NCBI RefSeq assembly: GCF_036324505.1
Contig: NC_086349.1
Span: forward strand, 21,862,247-21,926,246
DNA length: 64,000 nt
Source of the DNA: Eleginops maclovinus
Lineage: Eukaryota; Chordata; Actinopteri; Perciformes; Eleginopidae
Direction: 5' to 3'
Below, piece after piece: positions 1-10,510 of this stretch. Made by a program: the position numbers and the translations under genes. The first letter of the stretch is position 1, and the number at the start of each line of letters is the position of its first letter. The notes below the pieces were generated by a model. It made no database searches. It saw nothing but the letters and a program-made list of their open reading frames with translations, and had not been told where the DNA came from.

Positions 1-2410
1 TTTTCCTCAAGAAACAATTGCCTCATACATAATAAGAGCTTATGGAGATATATGAAATAGTCCACATGGTAAATATATCAAGTTAACTCCATGTACTTAC
101 AGTCTACAACAAGGGGATGTATTGAAAGTAATTTATGGATTGTTTAATTGGATTATCATAATGGCAATAAATCCCTTTCAATGAAATGCATTTCTACATT
201 TCTCAAAGCGTTTTATTCCTACCAAAGTTTATTATTTTTCAATTTGTTTCCAAAAGCCAGAGAGGGAGAGCAGGAGTTAAACATCTGTTCTGTGGTAATG
301 CGTTCCAGACCTGATGTCATGCAGCTGTTATTCTTTTTTGTCCTCAGAAAAAGACATGCTAACCAGAAAAGAGGAGGGGAAGTGTGAGGGAAGAGAGACA
401 GCTTTTGTTTTGTGGTTTGTTTCTATGTCTCTATTAGTTTTCCATTTAGGCCTTTTCCTGAAGTCTTCTCACAAACACAGAAGTTGAGTTTCTGCATCGA
501 GGCACTGTGACACGTAAAGCAGAGCTCATGAGTGAACTCTACAGTTTAAACACATCTGACAACACTGCAGGCAGCTACCAGTCTTCACAGTAAGCCAGAC
601 AGTTGGTATACACTTATAGCTGAGGATAATAACACAATAAATATGGGGTAGGAGGTGGAAGATCATAACAACTACTGCCCATTACAAACAGTATTTCATA
701 TATAATTACATACAGTACAGTTCCACAGATGCTTTGGCAGAATAACCTTTCAATGCTTTTTTACAGAGCTAATGAAGGGTGGAAAAAATATTTGTTCCTA
801 TAGTTTTTCAATTTATCCCGAAATTCAAATGCAGCCAAATAACAGAAGCGAGATCACAGAAAGAATATAACATGAAAGACATCAAATATTTTCCTTTTGA
901 GTATTTCATTTAAGTAAAGGATTTTCTTTGGTCTCTCATTTAAGCAGCTAAATTGGACACTAGTAAAATACACTGAGGTGCCGCTGAGGGACTAATGAGG
1001 AAAACATCCCTGATGCTTTTAAAACCAGCAAAAAACAAGCTTTTTCTGACTTAATTACCCTCCTTATAGACAGCCTGGTTAGCAATTATCACCTGTCAGT
1101 TTTTAATGTACCTAAAATGCATGAAATTGAAACGACATGTCCAAGGTCATTGTCTCTACAGCTCAACAGTCACAACTAGAGCTCCAGCCAAGTCCCAGCA
1201 GGAACCCATTTCCATTTTTGTGACAGATCTGACAAGTGCGTACGTGTTAACGTTTATTTCACATATGCTGTGCAGAGGTTAGCCTGTGTTTGTGTGCCTG
1301 TGGGATATGCATCATTTGCAAGTCAATGAGCTGAAGGAAAGCATGTTACTTTGAAAGATAAAGATATCTATTGAATTGCTGACGGCTCACCTAATGGCCT
1401 CTTGATGATTACAAAGAGAAAATGTTACTTGCAACAAATAATTACAACATTAAATGGAAAAGCTCTTGTGAGATTTGTAGTTTCAGATGATTGCTGGCGC
1501 CTTCCCGAGCATAAACAACTTAGCTTTAATTTACCAGACAAGACCAGTGAAGCTAAAAACAAAACGTAATTCCTACATGAATAAAAAGTCATACAGGATG
1601 TCTTCTAGCCACGTGGGCATTTCTTCAACATGCTTAAAAAAGCCAATACATGTGCTGTCGTTTCTTTACAGGAGGGTAGGATTCATAGTCCAACACATAC
1701 CTGCATCCCCTCCCCTTTCTATGCTCTTTCATGTCCTAGCTGGCCCAGATGTTGAACAGATGTGTTAGACTTCCTGCTGCTGCTAAATGCCCCTCAAACA
1801 GAGACTGATATACATCCCCAGATAAACAGAGCAGACTGAGAGAAAAAATAAACAAAAATTAAGATGCAATGCAGCCCGTCTAGACGTGTGGTTGGGACTT
1901 CTGAAAAATTGGGTCAAATGGAGGAAAAAAACAGAGATAGGACCCTCCACCCCAAAATGACTGGCTGTTGGAACCTACTCCTCTGCTCAGCCCACTTAAA
2001 ATGTCTCCAGCTGTAAATGAAAAAGCAGTAAAAATGAAAAAAGCCAGCGAGGAAAATTAGACCACTTCCGCTGTAGCCAATTTAAAGCTGTTTACTGCAG
2101 ACAGCGTCCCAAGCCAAAACAAAAATGTTAAAAATACTTTAAAAAGCCCCACTTTTTAACAGGCAACGACTAACAGAAGGATTTCTTTTATTTCTTTATT
2201 TCTTACTCAACTACCTTCTACATTCCTTCTGTCTCCTCCCTCCCTCTTCAGCTCAAACTCAAAAACAGAGAGGTCTGAGGAGAGAATTGGCAGAGGAGAA
2301 GCGGAACTGACTTAACTGACCAACTATGCCTATAATCATAAGAAAAAAGTCCAGGGTCTGTGTTGTTATTCAATCCACGATTCAGCGAAGAAACCATATG
2401 AGGAAAAACA
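1..2410. other. mxra8 intron or downstream sequence, no gene seen
   Basis: AT-rich sequence without a coding exon that I can recognise on either strand. The second Ig exon of mxra8 ends in a good splice donor at 2489, so this stretch is probably intron, with the transmembrane and cytoplasmic exons to the left of the window. I looked on the minus strand for the conserved membrane-spanning exon of the family and did not find it. The short open frames here have no recognisable motif. Confidence 0.55.
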
Positions 2411-2427
2411 TTAACCATCTGTAGCTT
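2411..2427 (-). CDS. possible alternative terminal exon of mxra8 (secreted form)
   Basis: A strong acceptor (GTTTTTTTTCCAG) lies 62 bp past the exon 5 donor. Splicing there would add KATDG and a stop codon and give a protein of two Ig domains without a membrane anchor. Splice signals and phase are seen; use of the exon is inference. It may be a decoy, because 62 bp is short for an intron. Confidence 0.2.
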
Positions 2428-2489
2428 CTGGAAAAAAAACAAAGCTCTTGTGATGTGTCTCTTGTTATTTTTAATTCTGAGGGACTTAC

Positions 2490-2942
2490 TTGGCTCTGGC
2501 ACATCAACTTTGGGTGCTGTTGTGGGTGCGGGGGGAAGTGCAGGTCCCACATTGAGCCTGAAGATGCGTCTCTCATGAAGTCCACAGTAGTGGTGATGCA
2601 GGTGGCAGGAGTACAGGCCTTTATAGACAGGCTTCAAGTCAAGGATGGACAGTGAGAAGTCCCCTAAAGTGAAAGCGTCCTCTTCCACGCTCATCTTGCT
2701 CGTCCCGAAGCGTGGTCCATAATCTCGCCGTTCTCCAGAGGCATAGAGGTCCACCAGGCGGTCGGCCTTGTCAGGACGCACACCGGGGGGTTGGAAGTCC
2801 CAGTGGGCCACCTGTTGCTGGTCCTCCTGGAGGCCCTCCCTCCACAAAGAGCGCCGGTTCACACAAGGCAACACCACCGACTTGCCCAACATCACCACGA
2901 ACACAGTCTTCTCCCCGTCCCAGTAACGTTTCTCTTTACGAG
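2490..2942 (-). CDS. mxra8: mxra8 exon 5 (Ig domain 2 and start of stalk)
   Basis: Starts after GTGTTTCCAG and ends before GTAAGTCC. It encodes [26 protein letters not shown] and [16 protein letters not shown], then a proline-rich stalk. The open frame runs on past the donor into intron, so a longer unspliced reading should not be taken as the protein. Confidence 0.93.
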
Positions 2943-5900
2943 CTGGAAACACATGAGCAGGAAATAAATTACTATCAAATCAGATTAGTGAATCATGGTA
3001 AAGCATTTAGCTTTCTACAGTATATGGGAAGTTTCTTTATTAGCTCAAAAAGCTTCCAACTATTTCACCCTGGAGGGACATCTCACCTAACTTTGTGACA
3101 TTGAGCTGGATTTGTATGGACTGGTGAATCTGGCAGTAGTGATGGTGCAGATTACAAGTATAAACTCCTTTGTCCGTTGCAACCACATCTAAAGAAATAA
3201 AAATCAGAGCAGCCATTAGTTTACAACATAAATAAAAGAGTCCAATGGTTATTGTGCTCCTGGAAATTAAGAGGACATCTCACTTTCAAAGATAAGGGAG
3301 AAGTTGCCGTCACTGAAAGCCGTGTCTGGGACGAAAATGCGTCCCTTGTTGACGCTATTGTAGACCCTCTGGCGGGCTCCAGGGGACATGTCCAGGACTC
3401 GCTCCACAGAATACTCCGGGCTGCTGCGCACCAAGTCCCAGTGGACCACCCTCTGACGGTCCTTCAGCCTGTCCTGGGTCCACACCATGCGGGGGCTGTG
3501 GCAGGGAAGAACGGCCTTGGAGCCTTCAGGGAGGGTGATGTTCTTAGCCTCCACCACCACGCCAACTGTGTTTGTGTTGAACTGACCCCACGCTGACACA
3601 AAGAAATAAACATGTAGGTTCAGAAGATCAGTGGAGCGAGGACATGAGCTACTACACATTAAGTTTGTGCATGGGGAAACATAAATGCCTTACCTCCTGG
3701 CAGTAAGAGCACAGAAAAAACTGGGAAAAAAACGAAACATAAGGGATTAGATCCTCAAGCACTTTGATCATACAGATACCAGCCCGTTCACTAATTAGGT
3801 ATTTAGAAATATTTATAAGACTCTGCAAACATGTTGTTTTTGACTGGAAAGTGTTGGTTTGACCTGGACTGACCCGACAGTAAAATATATCAGCATTGCA
3901 ACAGATCTGGGTCCAGTGGGAGGACTTTTAAAATAACAGAGGAAAGCTGAAGAAACAAGGACATGGTAAAAGGCAAGAATCTAGGAATGCAACAGCAGAA
4001 GAAATATACTAGATATCAACAATCTTCTCTGGAAATATATATTGTGTGTTTGTGTTTTCTCACTCTAGAGATAGGACATTTTTCCTACAGCTCATTTGCT
4101 ATTTCCACTGGATTTTTCCCACAGCGCTATTTAGTCGTGTGTTTACTGAAGGGCCAGCGGAGGCGCATGCAGCCAAGGCATACAGAGGCTCTATTCATCC
4201 TGGCTGCCGCTGGCTTGCTGCAAGGCCATGATCCTGAGGGGATGAAGAACCGGGCTTCTATTCGCCTCACTTCAGTCACACTGCCTGGTGTCAAAACCAA
4301 ACACCTGTGTGTATTTTTTATTGTACTGGTAATGCGTACTGTGAACTATAGAGGATGGAGGTGCGGGGCTTTCAGGGTGATGTAATTGTTGGATAAAAGG
4401 TAAACCCCTATCTCAGTAATGTAAAATAAAATAAAGGAGAAGACAATTAAAGTTTTAAAAAAACCTAAAACTGATTACAGGTTTGTTGAAAGAGGTCAAA
4501 ATTGAGTAAGATGTGAGGTCGGGAAGAGCCCTACATCTGGAAATGACAGTAACCTGGTACATACACATTAAATATTGTGGTAGTATTACTGAGTTGTTTT
4601 TTCTAAACTCGCATGAACTATGACTCAGCTAATAATCTCTATTTATGCTAAAGTGAGACTTTCTGGAATTGTAATATTATTTTAAAAAAACAAACCAACA
4701 AAAAGGTTGATGCAGTTTATTTGTGAGCACAGGCAAAAGAAATGGTGCCTTTTTCACTAACAATACACTGTTGGAAAGCAGCTACTTTGCTTAAAAGCAG
4801 GGATTTAATCACAAAAGAGATTGCTGTGATTTTGAAAGTAAGTTAGCAACAAAATAATATACCATTTAAAGCTGGCCAAAACTTACTGAGCCAACACGTT
4901 GGCATCGGAAAGGAGACGTCATGCTGGAAAACAATAAGGTTTTCTAATGAAGGCTATAAACTTTCCTGCAGAAGGTAAAACAACGTGTGCCAACCCCTGT
5001 AATTTTCTCTCATCAAACCTCCAGACACACGCGAGCTGATGACTCACCAGGCTGGTTTAACACTAGAGACTTGACAAAGTGCTATTGAGTAACCAACTAT
5101 AATAACATGCATTTACCAAGTGATCTCCAAATGACTGTTGTCTCTTGCAACCCGAGGAATCACATGGAGAATCACTCAACACATTGTAAACCCCAAAGGG
5201 AAAACTAAAAAGGGTTCAACTCAAACATAAACTATGTGATTTCTCAGCAAAGTTTCTGTGATTCATGGCTGTTGTTGTTCTGTGAAGTTCTCATATCTTC
5301 GTCACAGGTTTAGAATAAATCAAACAGATGTGTCCAGCTGCAGACTCAGCTAAACAAAGATACAGTCACACGCCTTGAGAGCCAATCGACTCTCCTCTGG
5401 ATAGGTCAACTTCTTGATGTGAAGTTGTTGAATATGTTTTGTATGACACAGTACTGGGTATATTATTGTAAATGTAGGTATTTATCTTAGAAATGTGCAG
5501 GATCAGGTGATTCTACATAGCTTCTTGGCAGGGGGTGGAAGAAATGCTGTAGTGTTTAGTATATAAAAGGTATTGAAGTAACACTAAGTGCAGGAATAAT
5601 ATAGTTTTGTATTCAAAATGTTACTTTAAAAAAGTGTTAGCATCAAACTATCCTTAAAAATACTAAATAGATTATGCAGAAGTGTTACTATTAGAATGTC
5701 AAATACATGAGTCAAATAATAGTATGAGTTATATATGGCAGATAATACAAGTGAAGCTTGTTTCTGTATATATTGATAGCTTGTGGATTTCACAATGGAT
5801 AGTAAAATGTGTTTTTAACCATAGGTAGGCTATATATCATAATTGATTTGCTATTTTAAGTGATACATTTAGTACAGCAAATGCAGTATTATATCACTTC

Positions 5901-7220
5901 ACTCTGAGATGTATGGGTGGAAATATATAAAGCAGCAGTAAATGGAAATACTAAAGTAAGTAAGTATCATAAAGTTGTACTCAGGTATTTGAGGAAATTA
6001 CAGTACTTTCAACCACTGCTTCTGGGTTTATTTAAACGTTATGTAAACCGCCCAAATGTCTTAGACTTGAAATGTATTGACATTATCTCAGTGTGGGCTT
6101 TTTGTTTTGTTTTTTTACTGTAAAGCTATACTTTTCTGCTGAACAATTTCGAGGCACTGCCTGTACAAAACACAAACATGTTACCTTTCAACGACCTTGT
6201 CATTTTACGCCATGATTTTGCATGTTTAAACACGTATTTAGTTTAAAAAATCTAACAGCAATTCTAATCGTTCGCACGCCCTGTTGTAGGTGGCCGGTCA
6301 TTAACACAGAGCCACCATAAACTCGGTTACAGTAATCCCCTTCCTCCACGTCGCGCGGACTCAACGCAGCCCGCTCGCGGTGAAGCCCTTACTGACACAT
6401 TTAATGACGGGCTGCAGGATTCTGCTGACTGCACTGTTCAGACCGCAGGTAACGAGAAACACATTGGGCTGAAGCCACAAAAAATCCCACATACACACTA
6501 TCAACAGGCCGAGGCCAGTAAAGTCATGCACCGTTATTGAAGCTAGAGCCTATTCAATGCAGCGTTTCACTTCAAGTCCATGAAGCTCAATACTTTTATT
6601 TTTTAGAACATTTCAAAACAAAGGCTACAGGTCGACAGAGAATTATATTGTGGCATCTCAAGTAACACCACTTACTCTACACTGTGGAAATACAGTTCAA
6701 GACAACATACTGAGATAACAGTGTAAAAGGGTGTTGATTAAAACCATAGGCTAGAAGTACATAAAGTTGGCTGTTAATTCAACATTAATATTCTCAAGAA
6801 ATTCTAAAAATGATCTAACAGAGAAATTAACAACGATGTTATTTATGGTTTTATAATCAATAAATAACATCGTTGTTAATTTATATGTATTATTTGGAAA
6901 CAGAACACAATTGAGTCGTATTAAGATACAAGCTTCCACCAGTTAACAACAACATTTAAGGCTGTTTCGGGGTCTGTTTTATAGTTTATATTGCAAAGAT
7001 ATTCTGAAGAAATATCATTGAAAACCTTTTTTAAAATAAGATGTTTACATTGCAGCAGAGGAGGCATTAGAACTGAAGGTATTTCGGCTTTTGTTCCCGA
7101 CGGGCAACACTAACCTGGATCCAATTATAGAACAAAGAAAGTTTCTCAAAGTTATGTTTATATTTTGAATGTAAGAAAAGGAAAGAACTTACTCTGAAGG
7201 AGAGTCATGTCGAGGTGCAT
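2490..7220 (-). CDS. mxra8: mxra8 (matrix remodelling-associated protein 8, limitrin), 5' part of the gene
   Basis: Type I membrane protein with two V-type Ig domains, known in mammals at cell surfaces (integrin binding, glia, chondrocytes) and as a receptor used by arthritogenic alphaviruses. Five exons (28, 27, 309, 102 and 453 bp) join in phase to about 306 residues. The start at 7220 gives a hydrophobic signal peptide (residues 1 to about 19). Ig1 has Cys49 and Cys133 and the strand VVHWDL; Ig2 has YWDGEK, Cys182 and Cys268, and LYASGERR. Both domains carry the family hallmark CxLHHHYC, ending at Cys140 and Cys275, which fixes the identification. Sequons lie at N36 (NIT), N115 (NFS) and N151 (NVT). 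A proline-rich stalk follows Ig2. The transmembrane helix and cytoplasmic tail of the about 440-residue mammalian protein are absent here and presumably lie left of position 1. Teleosts can have two copies; I cannot say which this is. Confidence 0.93.
3087..3188 (-). CDS. mxra8: mxra8 exon 4 (end of Ig domain 1)
   Basis: Starts after TTTCTTTAG and ends before GTGAGA. It encodes [13 protein letters not shown] and the last strand of Ig1. The first and last split codons match exons 3 and 5. Confidence 0.92.
   Translation of the reverse strand: MWLQRTKEFILVICTITTARFTSPYKSSSMSQS
3284..3592 (-). CDS. mxra8: mxra8 exon 3 (most of Ig domain 1)
   Basis: Starts after TTTGTGTCAG and ends before GTGAGA. 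It encodes AWGQFNTN through GNFSLIFE, including [16 protein letters not shown] and RQRVVHWDL, nearly identical to mammalian MXRA8 Ig1. Confidence 0.93.
3694..3720 (-). CDS. mxra8: mxra8 exon 2, a 27-bp microexon
   Basis: Flanked by TTTTTTTCCCAG and GTAAGG. It encodes IFSVLLLPG, the hydrophobic core of the signal peptide. Its 2+24+1 phase joins exons 1 and 3 without a break. Confidence 0.8.
5530..6025. repeat. degraded teleost interspersed repeat (AGTA-rich family)
   Basis: The stretch is rich in GTAGTG, AAGTA and 'acttaagtac'-like words. Its last part (GGAAATACTAAAGTAAGT... then ATTTGAGGAAATTACAGTAC near 5945-6010) resembles, from memory, a common fish repeat that ends in an AAGTACTTGAGTAAATGTACTTAG-like tail. 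No coding content is seen. A related stretch lies at about 29945-30220. Confidence 0.45.
6826..6880. repeat. perfect inverted repeat, 21-bp arms, 13-bp loop
   Basis: Arms 6826-6846 and 6860-6880 are exact reverse complements (core AACAACGATGTTATTTAT). The loop is 13 bp. It could be a tiny foldback element, the remains of a larger one, or a hairpin in the mxra8 pre-mRNA. Confidence 0.85.
7193..7220 (-). CDS. mxra8: mxra8 coding exon 1 (start, first half of signal peptide)
   Basis: Encodes MHLDMTLLQ plus one base, followed by the donor GTAAGT. The phase fits the 27-bp exon 2, and together they give a normal signal peptide, which is why this ATG was chosen. Confidence 0.8.
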
Positions 7221-7440
7221 CTTATCCACGGTGTGGATGTAAAGCCTGTCAGGAGGTGATGTGTGCTTTAATTGATAAAACACAAGGAGCTTCAGATCCC
7301 CGGAGCTGCGGCTCAGCTGTATTTGTTGTATTCCTGCAGACTAGAGAGTCCACACGCTCCGCCTCCAGCAGCACATGAAATCCAACACTTCTGCAGCCTT
7401 GACGAAAAACATGTGTTGCAGTGCGATCATCAACGATGGT
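7221..7440 (-). promoter_or_regulatory. mxra8: probable mxra8 5' UTR and promoter
   Basis: The stretch upstream of the mxra8 start is the most GC-rich and CpG-containing part of this neighbourhood. It includes a GC-box-like CTCCGCCTCC at about 7357. No clear TATA box is seen and the start site is not determined. This is inferred from position and composition. Confidence 0.4.
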
Positions 7441-8131
7441 AGGTTAGGGAGAAAACTATAATTTACCAACATACAAACCGAATATTAAAAATGCACTAAA
7501 GGGACATTCCCCAAAATGTGAAACGGATAACCCTGGCCCCCAGAAAAAAAACGTGGTTTGTAACTTATTTTGTTGTCAGTCTAAAATTGACAGATTTTAA
7601 TAGGCTATTACACAACAACAACACATAAGAAGAAAAAAAGTTAACAAGGCGCTTCAAGCATTTTTGCACATCAAACTCTTCAGCAACATGTCAAGACACC
7701 AGTTTTTTTATATGGTTGTAAAAGTTTTAAACCAGTCCTTGGGAACCAGGGAAGGGATTAGAAAAGATCTTTCCTCATTTCCAGCTTTTTGATCTTAGAA
7801 AGGCTGGTTTCTGCATTAAAGCCCCCAAAGGAACAGTTTCACTTCAAGGCCTATTATAAGAGGTTTTACTGTACAAGCTGAATTTAGAATTATAATAGTT
7901 AAATATGAATGACATTTGGGTGCCTTTATTTCTGATTTACTTTTGCTATAGATAAATAAAATACTTGAGATAACCAGAAAGCAGTAGTTCCAGGCAAACA
8001 TTTTGTTGTGTTTGTTTGCACATTACTGCCGTCCACATTAAGGGAAAAGAAAAACGTAAGATGTCCTGTCATATAAATATGAAAACACAAATCAACATCA
8101 CACCTTGCATTTGGCTTGATGGAGAAACATT
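7441..8131. other. short intergenic region between aurkaip1 and mxra8
   Basis: About 0.7 kb of AT-rich sequence between the aurkaip1 poly(A) signal and the mxra8 promoter. I see no gene in it; the short minus-strand frame at 7816-8001 has no recognisable feature. Confidence 0.6.
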
Positions 8132-8137
8132 TTTATT
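8132..8137 (-). terminator. aurkaip1: aurkaip1 poly(A) signal AATAAA
   Basis: A canonical AATAAA on the minus strand, about 127 bases after the aurkaip1 stop codon. It would make a compact 3' UTR, as expected for a small housekeeping gene. Confidence 0.6.
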
Positions 8138-8263
8138 AGATGATCAACACTTAGTTAAAAAAATGGTACACACAGGGAATAGGCTGACTGATTTGGTGTT
8201 AAGGTGTGTAGAGCCGTCCAGTGTGAAGGATGCAAGTCAAACTTGAAATACGGTCAGTGTTTT

Positions 8264-8380
8264 TCAGTCCTTTTTGTTTCCGTGCTGTTTAAGGAAGATC
8301 TTAGGTGTATTCCATCCTTCTGGAGCCTTCTTCAGTCCAGCTTGTGTCCAAATCCTCTTCAGATCCTTCTCAAATCGTTT
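8264..8380 (-). CDS. aurkaip1: aurkaip1 exon 3 (C-terminus and stop)
   Basis: Starts after TGTGCAG. It encodes [20 protein letters not shown], then [10 protein letters not shown] and a lysine-rich tail, with TGA at 8264-8266. This is the most conserved part of the family. Confidence 0.96.
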   Translation of the reverse strand, partial: KRFEKDLKRIWTQAGLKKAPEGWNTPKIFLKQHGNKKD

Positions 8381-9551
8381 CTGCACAGGACACAAACAAA
8401 CAGTTTAGAGGTAGTACTTTAAAACATTTCATTTGTTAATAAGTAGACGATGATATAAACACCTTTGAAGTTAAATAAAACAATACAAGATTAAAAGAAA
8501 TCATCACAAATCATACTGATAACTTATTCCCAAACAGAAGAAACTCTCACCTGCTTCTTTTTCCCTCTGCCCTCCATCACTCTCTTCCTCAAGAATTTAG
8601 TCCGTTTTAGCAGCTTCTTGTACTTATGCCGGTTGATCTTCCGCCGTCGGATCTCCAGAACATTTTTACAACTAAGGGGTGCCGCTGAGTCTTCCCCGTC
8701 CTCCAGCACAGGGACAGAGAAGGGTGGCAGCAACTGCTCTTCCAGTAACGCCACCTCCTCCTGCGGCAGAGGGCACTCCAGCAGGGGAGGAAGGGAGTAG
8801 CGCAGGGAGAGCCAGCTCTCCAGGGGACTCACTGACAGTTTACGCGGCACAAGAACTTCCTCCAGATCTGGGTCGAGTTGCACCCATCGAGGAGATGTGT
8901 TGTTTGCCGCTGTTGAGTAGTTTCTCGGTTTCTGTTGTAGTGAAGAGCAGTAAGCAGGAAGTACATGTTGTACACGTCCATTCAAAATTTCTCCATGGGC
9001 TTGAAGTGCACCTGGAAAAACAAATGATGTCATCATGAGTGACATTTCTTATAACTGGAAATATAGCATACCCATTGTCTAACTAATATAAGAAGGAGAG
9101 ATTCCACAACAGTTGTTGTAATTGGTCTTAACTCTTGAAATCTGGTAGGTACATTTATTTTAGCATGACCAACATTGTCATTTTTAGAGCACATGAAAAA
9201 TCACACTTCCAGCAATGCTCAAAGTCAGAATATTTAAAAATGCTAACTTTGTTTATTTAATGTCTTTCAAAGAAAATAGGTTTGTTCACCAATTACATGT
9301 GTGTGAATATCGCCTTGTGCTACTTATAGATTCTGATTTGCGTATCATACTATATTGAGTCTTTGAGCACAAGGGGCAACTTGCTTTTCTTAAACAAAAT
9401 TAAATGTATAGAAAAAAAAAAGTCCGTGTGCCACAATACTAAACAAAAAGTATGTAGTCAAAGGTTTAGAAGGATGGAGAGAGACGTGATAATACTTACA
9501 GGTTGATCTAAGTAATAGATTGAGACGAGGGACAACCTTTGACGAAAACAT
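8264..9551 (-). CDS. aurkaip1: aurkaip1 (aurora kinase A-interacting protein 1; mitochondrial ribosomal protein mS38)
   Basis: Component of the mitochondrial small ribosomal subunit, also reported as a negative regulator of Aurora A kinase. Three exons (52, 461 and 117 bp) join to 209 residues; human is 199. Residues 1-17 ([17 protein letters not shown]) are basic and hydrophobic, a typical mitochondrial targeting start. The conserved block [15 protein letters not shown] lies at about 71-85. Residues 132-171 hold the very basic [11 protein letters not shown]...[15 protein letters not shown] stretch, the mS38 signature. Exon 3 encodes the invariant end [20 protein letters not shown]. The middle is acidic and poorly conserved, as in mammals. 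Phases and splice signals are all consistent. It is a head-to-tail neighbour of mxra8, the same order as in human 1p36.33. Confidence 0.96.
8551..9011 (-). CDS. aurkaip1: aurkaip1 exon 2
   Basis: Starts after TTGTTTTTCCAG and ends GGGAAAAAGAAGCAG before GTGAGA. It holds most of the protein, including the acidic linker and the basic RRRK-rich domain. The frame is open upstream of the acceptor too, but that extension (MSLMMTSF...) is intron. Confidence 0.95.
9500..9551 (-). CDS. aurkaip1: aurkaip1 coding exon 1
   Basis: ATG at 9551 (context ACAATGT), 17 codons plus one base, donor GTAAGTAT. It encodes the mitochondrial targeting peptide. The split codon TGT with exon 2 keeps the frame. Confidence 0.88.
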
Positions 9552-9605
9552 TGTTATTGATCATTCAAGTGCATTCATCGGGAATGAGTTGAGTGGTCAC
9601 TGGTC
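9552..9605 (-). other. aurkaip1: aurkaip1 5' UTR part of exon, with upstream acceptor
   Basis: A good acceptor (TTTCTTTCCCCACAG) precedes 9605, so the coding exon probably begins there and is joined to a separate non-coding exon near 10.42-10.47 kb. The intron would be 9606-10416. This is inferred from splice signals only. Confidence 0.5.
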
Positions 9606-10416
9606 CTGTGGGGAAAGAAAATAACTGTGTTGGTCATGGCTTTTCCATAGACATCACAAACGTGTAACGAGAAGTAAATACAAACAATAACAGATACAAG
9701 GACTATATTTTTGAAGTTATTTTGCTAAATGATGTATCAAATAAAAATGCAAAAACGCCGGAATAGTAGGATAATGTCATGGGTCATGTCACTTCACTAT
9801 AAAACACATTTATAAAATAATGTTCAGTTGCAGGTATACCTTCATGTTTTAAACTAACATATACAACACTACTACACATATTTTATATTATGTTATAATG
9901 TAAAATATGTGCAATAGTATAGGCTACTGTACGCAGTTTGGTGGTATACAGATTGCAGGTAAATCATTTCTATATCTGTAGTGTAATATTTTTAATACAA
10001 AGTGTTTTATAATACTTACCTTTTAGCTTCTTTAACTGTGTTTATGTTGCACCATGTATATAAACCTGTTTCTGACTCTTCTGATATAATGTAAAACCTA
10101 GCTGGGTTAGCTTTAGATTACCCGATAATCCTCTTTAAATAACGGTACCCAAAAATATATAATGCACTCGTGTTACAAAGTAAAACATTGTGAGAGTGTA
10201 AAATAATCAATACTAATGAAACCTCATTAAATAACACGTATTTTATAGTGGCCAGGTGACGGTTGCTAATGCTAGCTAGAACGCAGCCCCGATTTATTGC
10301 GTTAAAGTCGCGATATTATCATTATCAAAGATTGCAGTTAAGAATAATTCGGATTTCAGCTATCTGACCACATCAATGACACTATTGATTGTATTTTATA
10401 TACATCGTTACGTTAC

Positions 10417-10510
10417 CTTATACTCATATGACCCGGGTTTTCGACTTCAATGTGACTCTAGGAGCATACTTCCGGCTTGAGTAACACAAATGTAAAGCAT
10501 TTCCTGTTTC
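10417..10510 (-). promoter_or_regulatory. aurkaip1: probable aurkaip1 non-coding first exon and ETS-site promoter
   Basis: On the minus strand a CCGGAAGT ETS motif lies at 10468-10475, and another GGAA core at 10501-10504. About 50 bases downstream is TAAG/GTAACG, a possible donor at 10417. ETS motifs at the start site are typical of promoters of mitochondrial ribosomal protein genes. There is no TATA box. The exact start site is not known. Confidence 0.5.

Larger units (their letters stand above)
3721..7192 (-). other. mxra8: mxra8 intron 1 (3.5 kb)
   Basis: Non-coding. It contains a degraded interspersed repeat at about 5530-6025 and a perfect 21-bp inverted repeat at 6826-6880. An unspliced 140-codon open frame on the plus strand at 3963-4385 has low-complexity, unrecognisable content and is not called. 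Confidence 0.8.

Noticed and set aside
3963..4385. 140-codon open frame on the plus strand in mxra8 intron 1
   Set aside because: No recognisable motif and unusual composition. An antisense gene is not supported.
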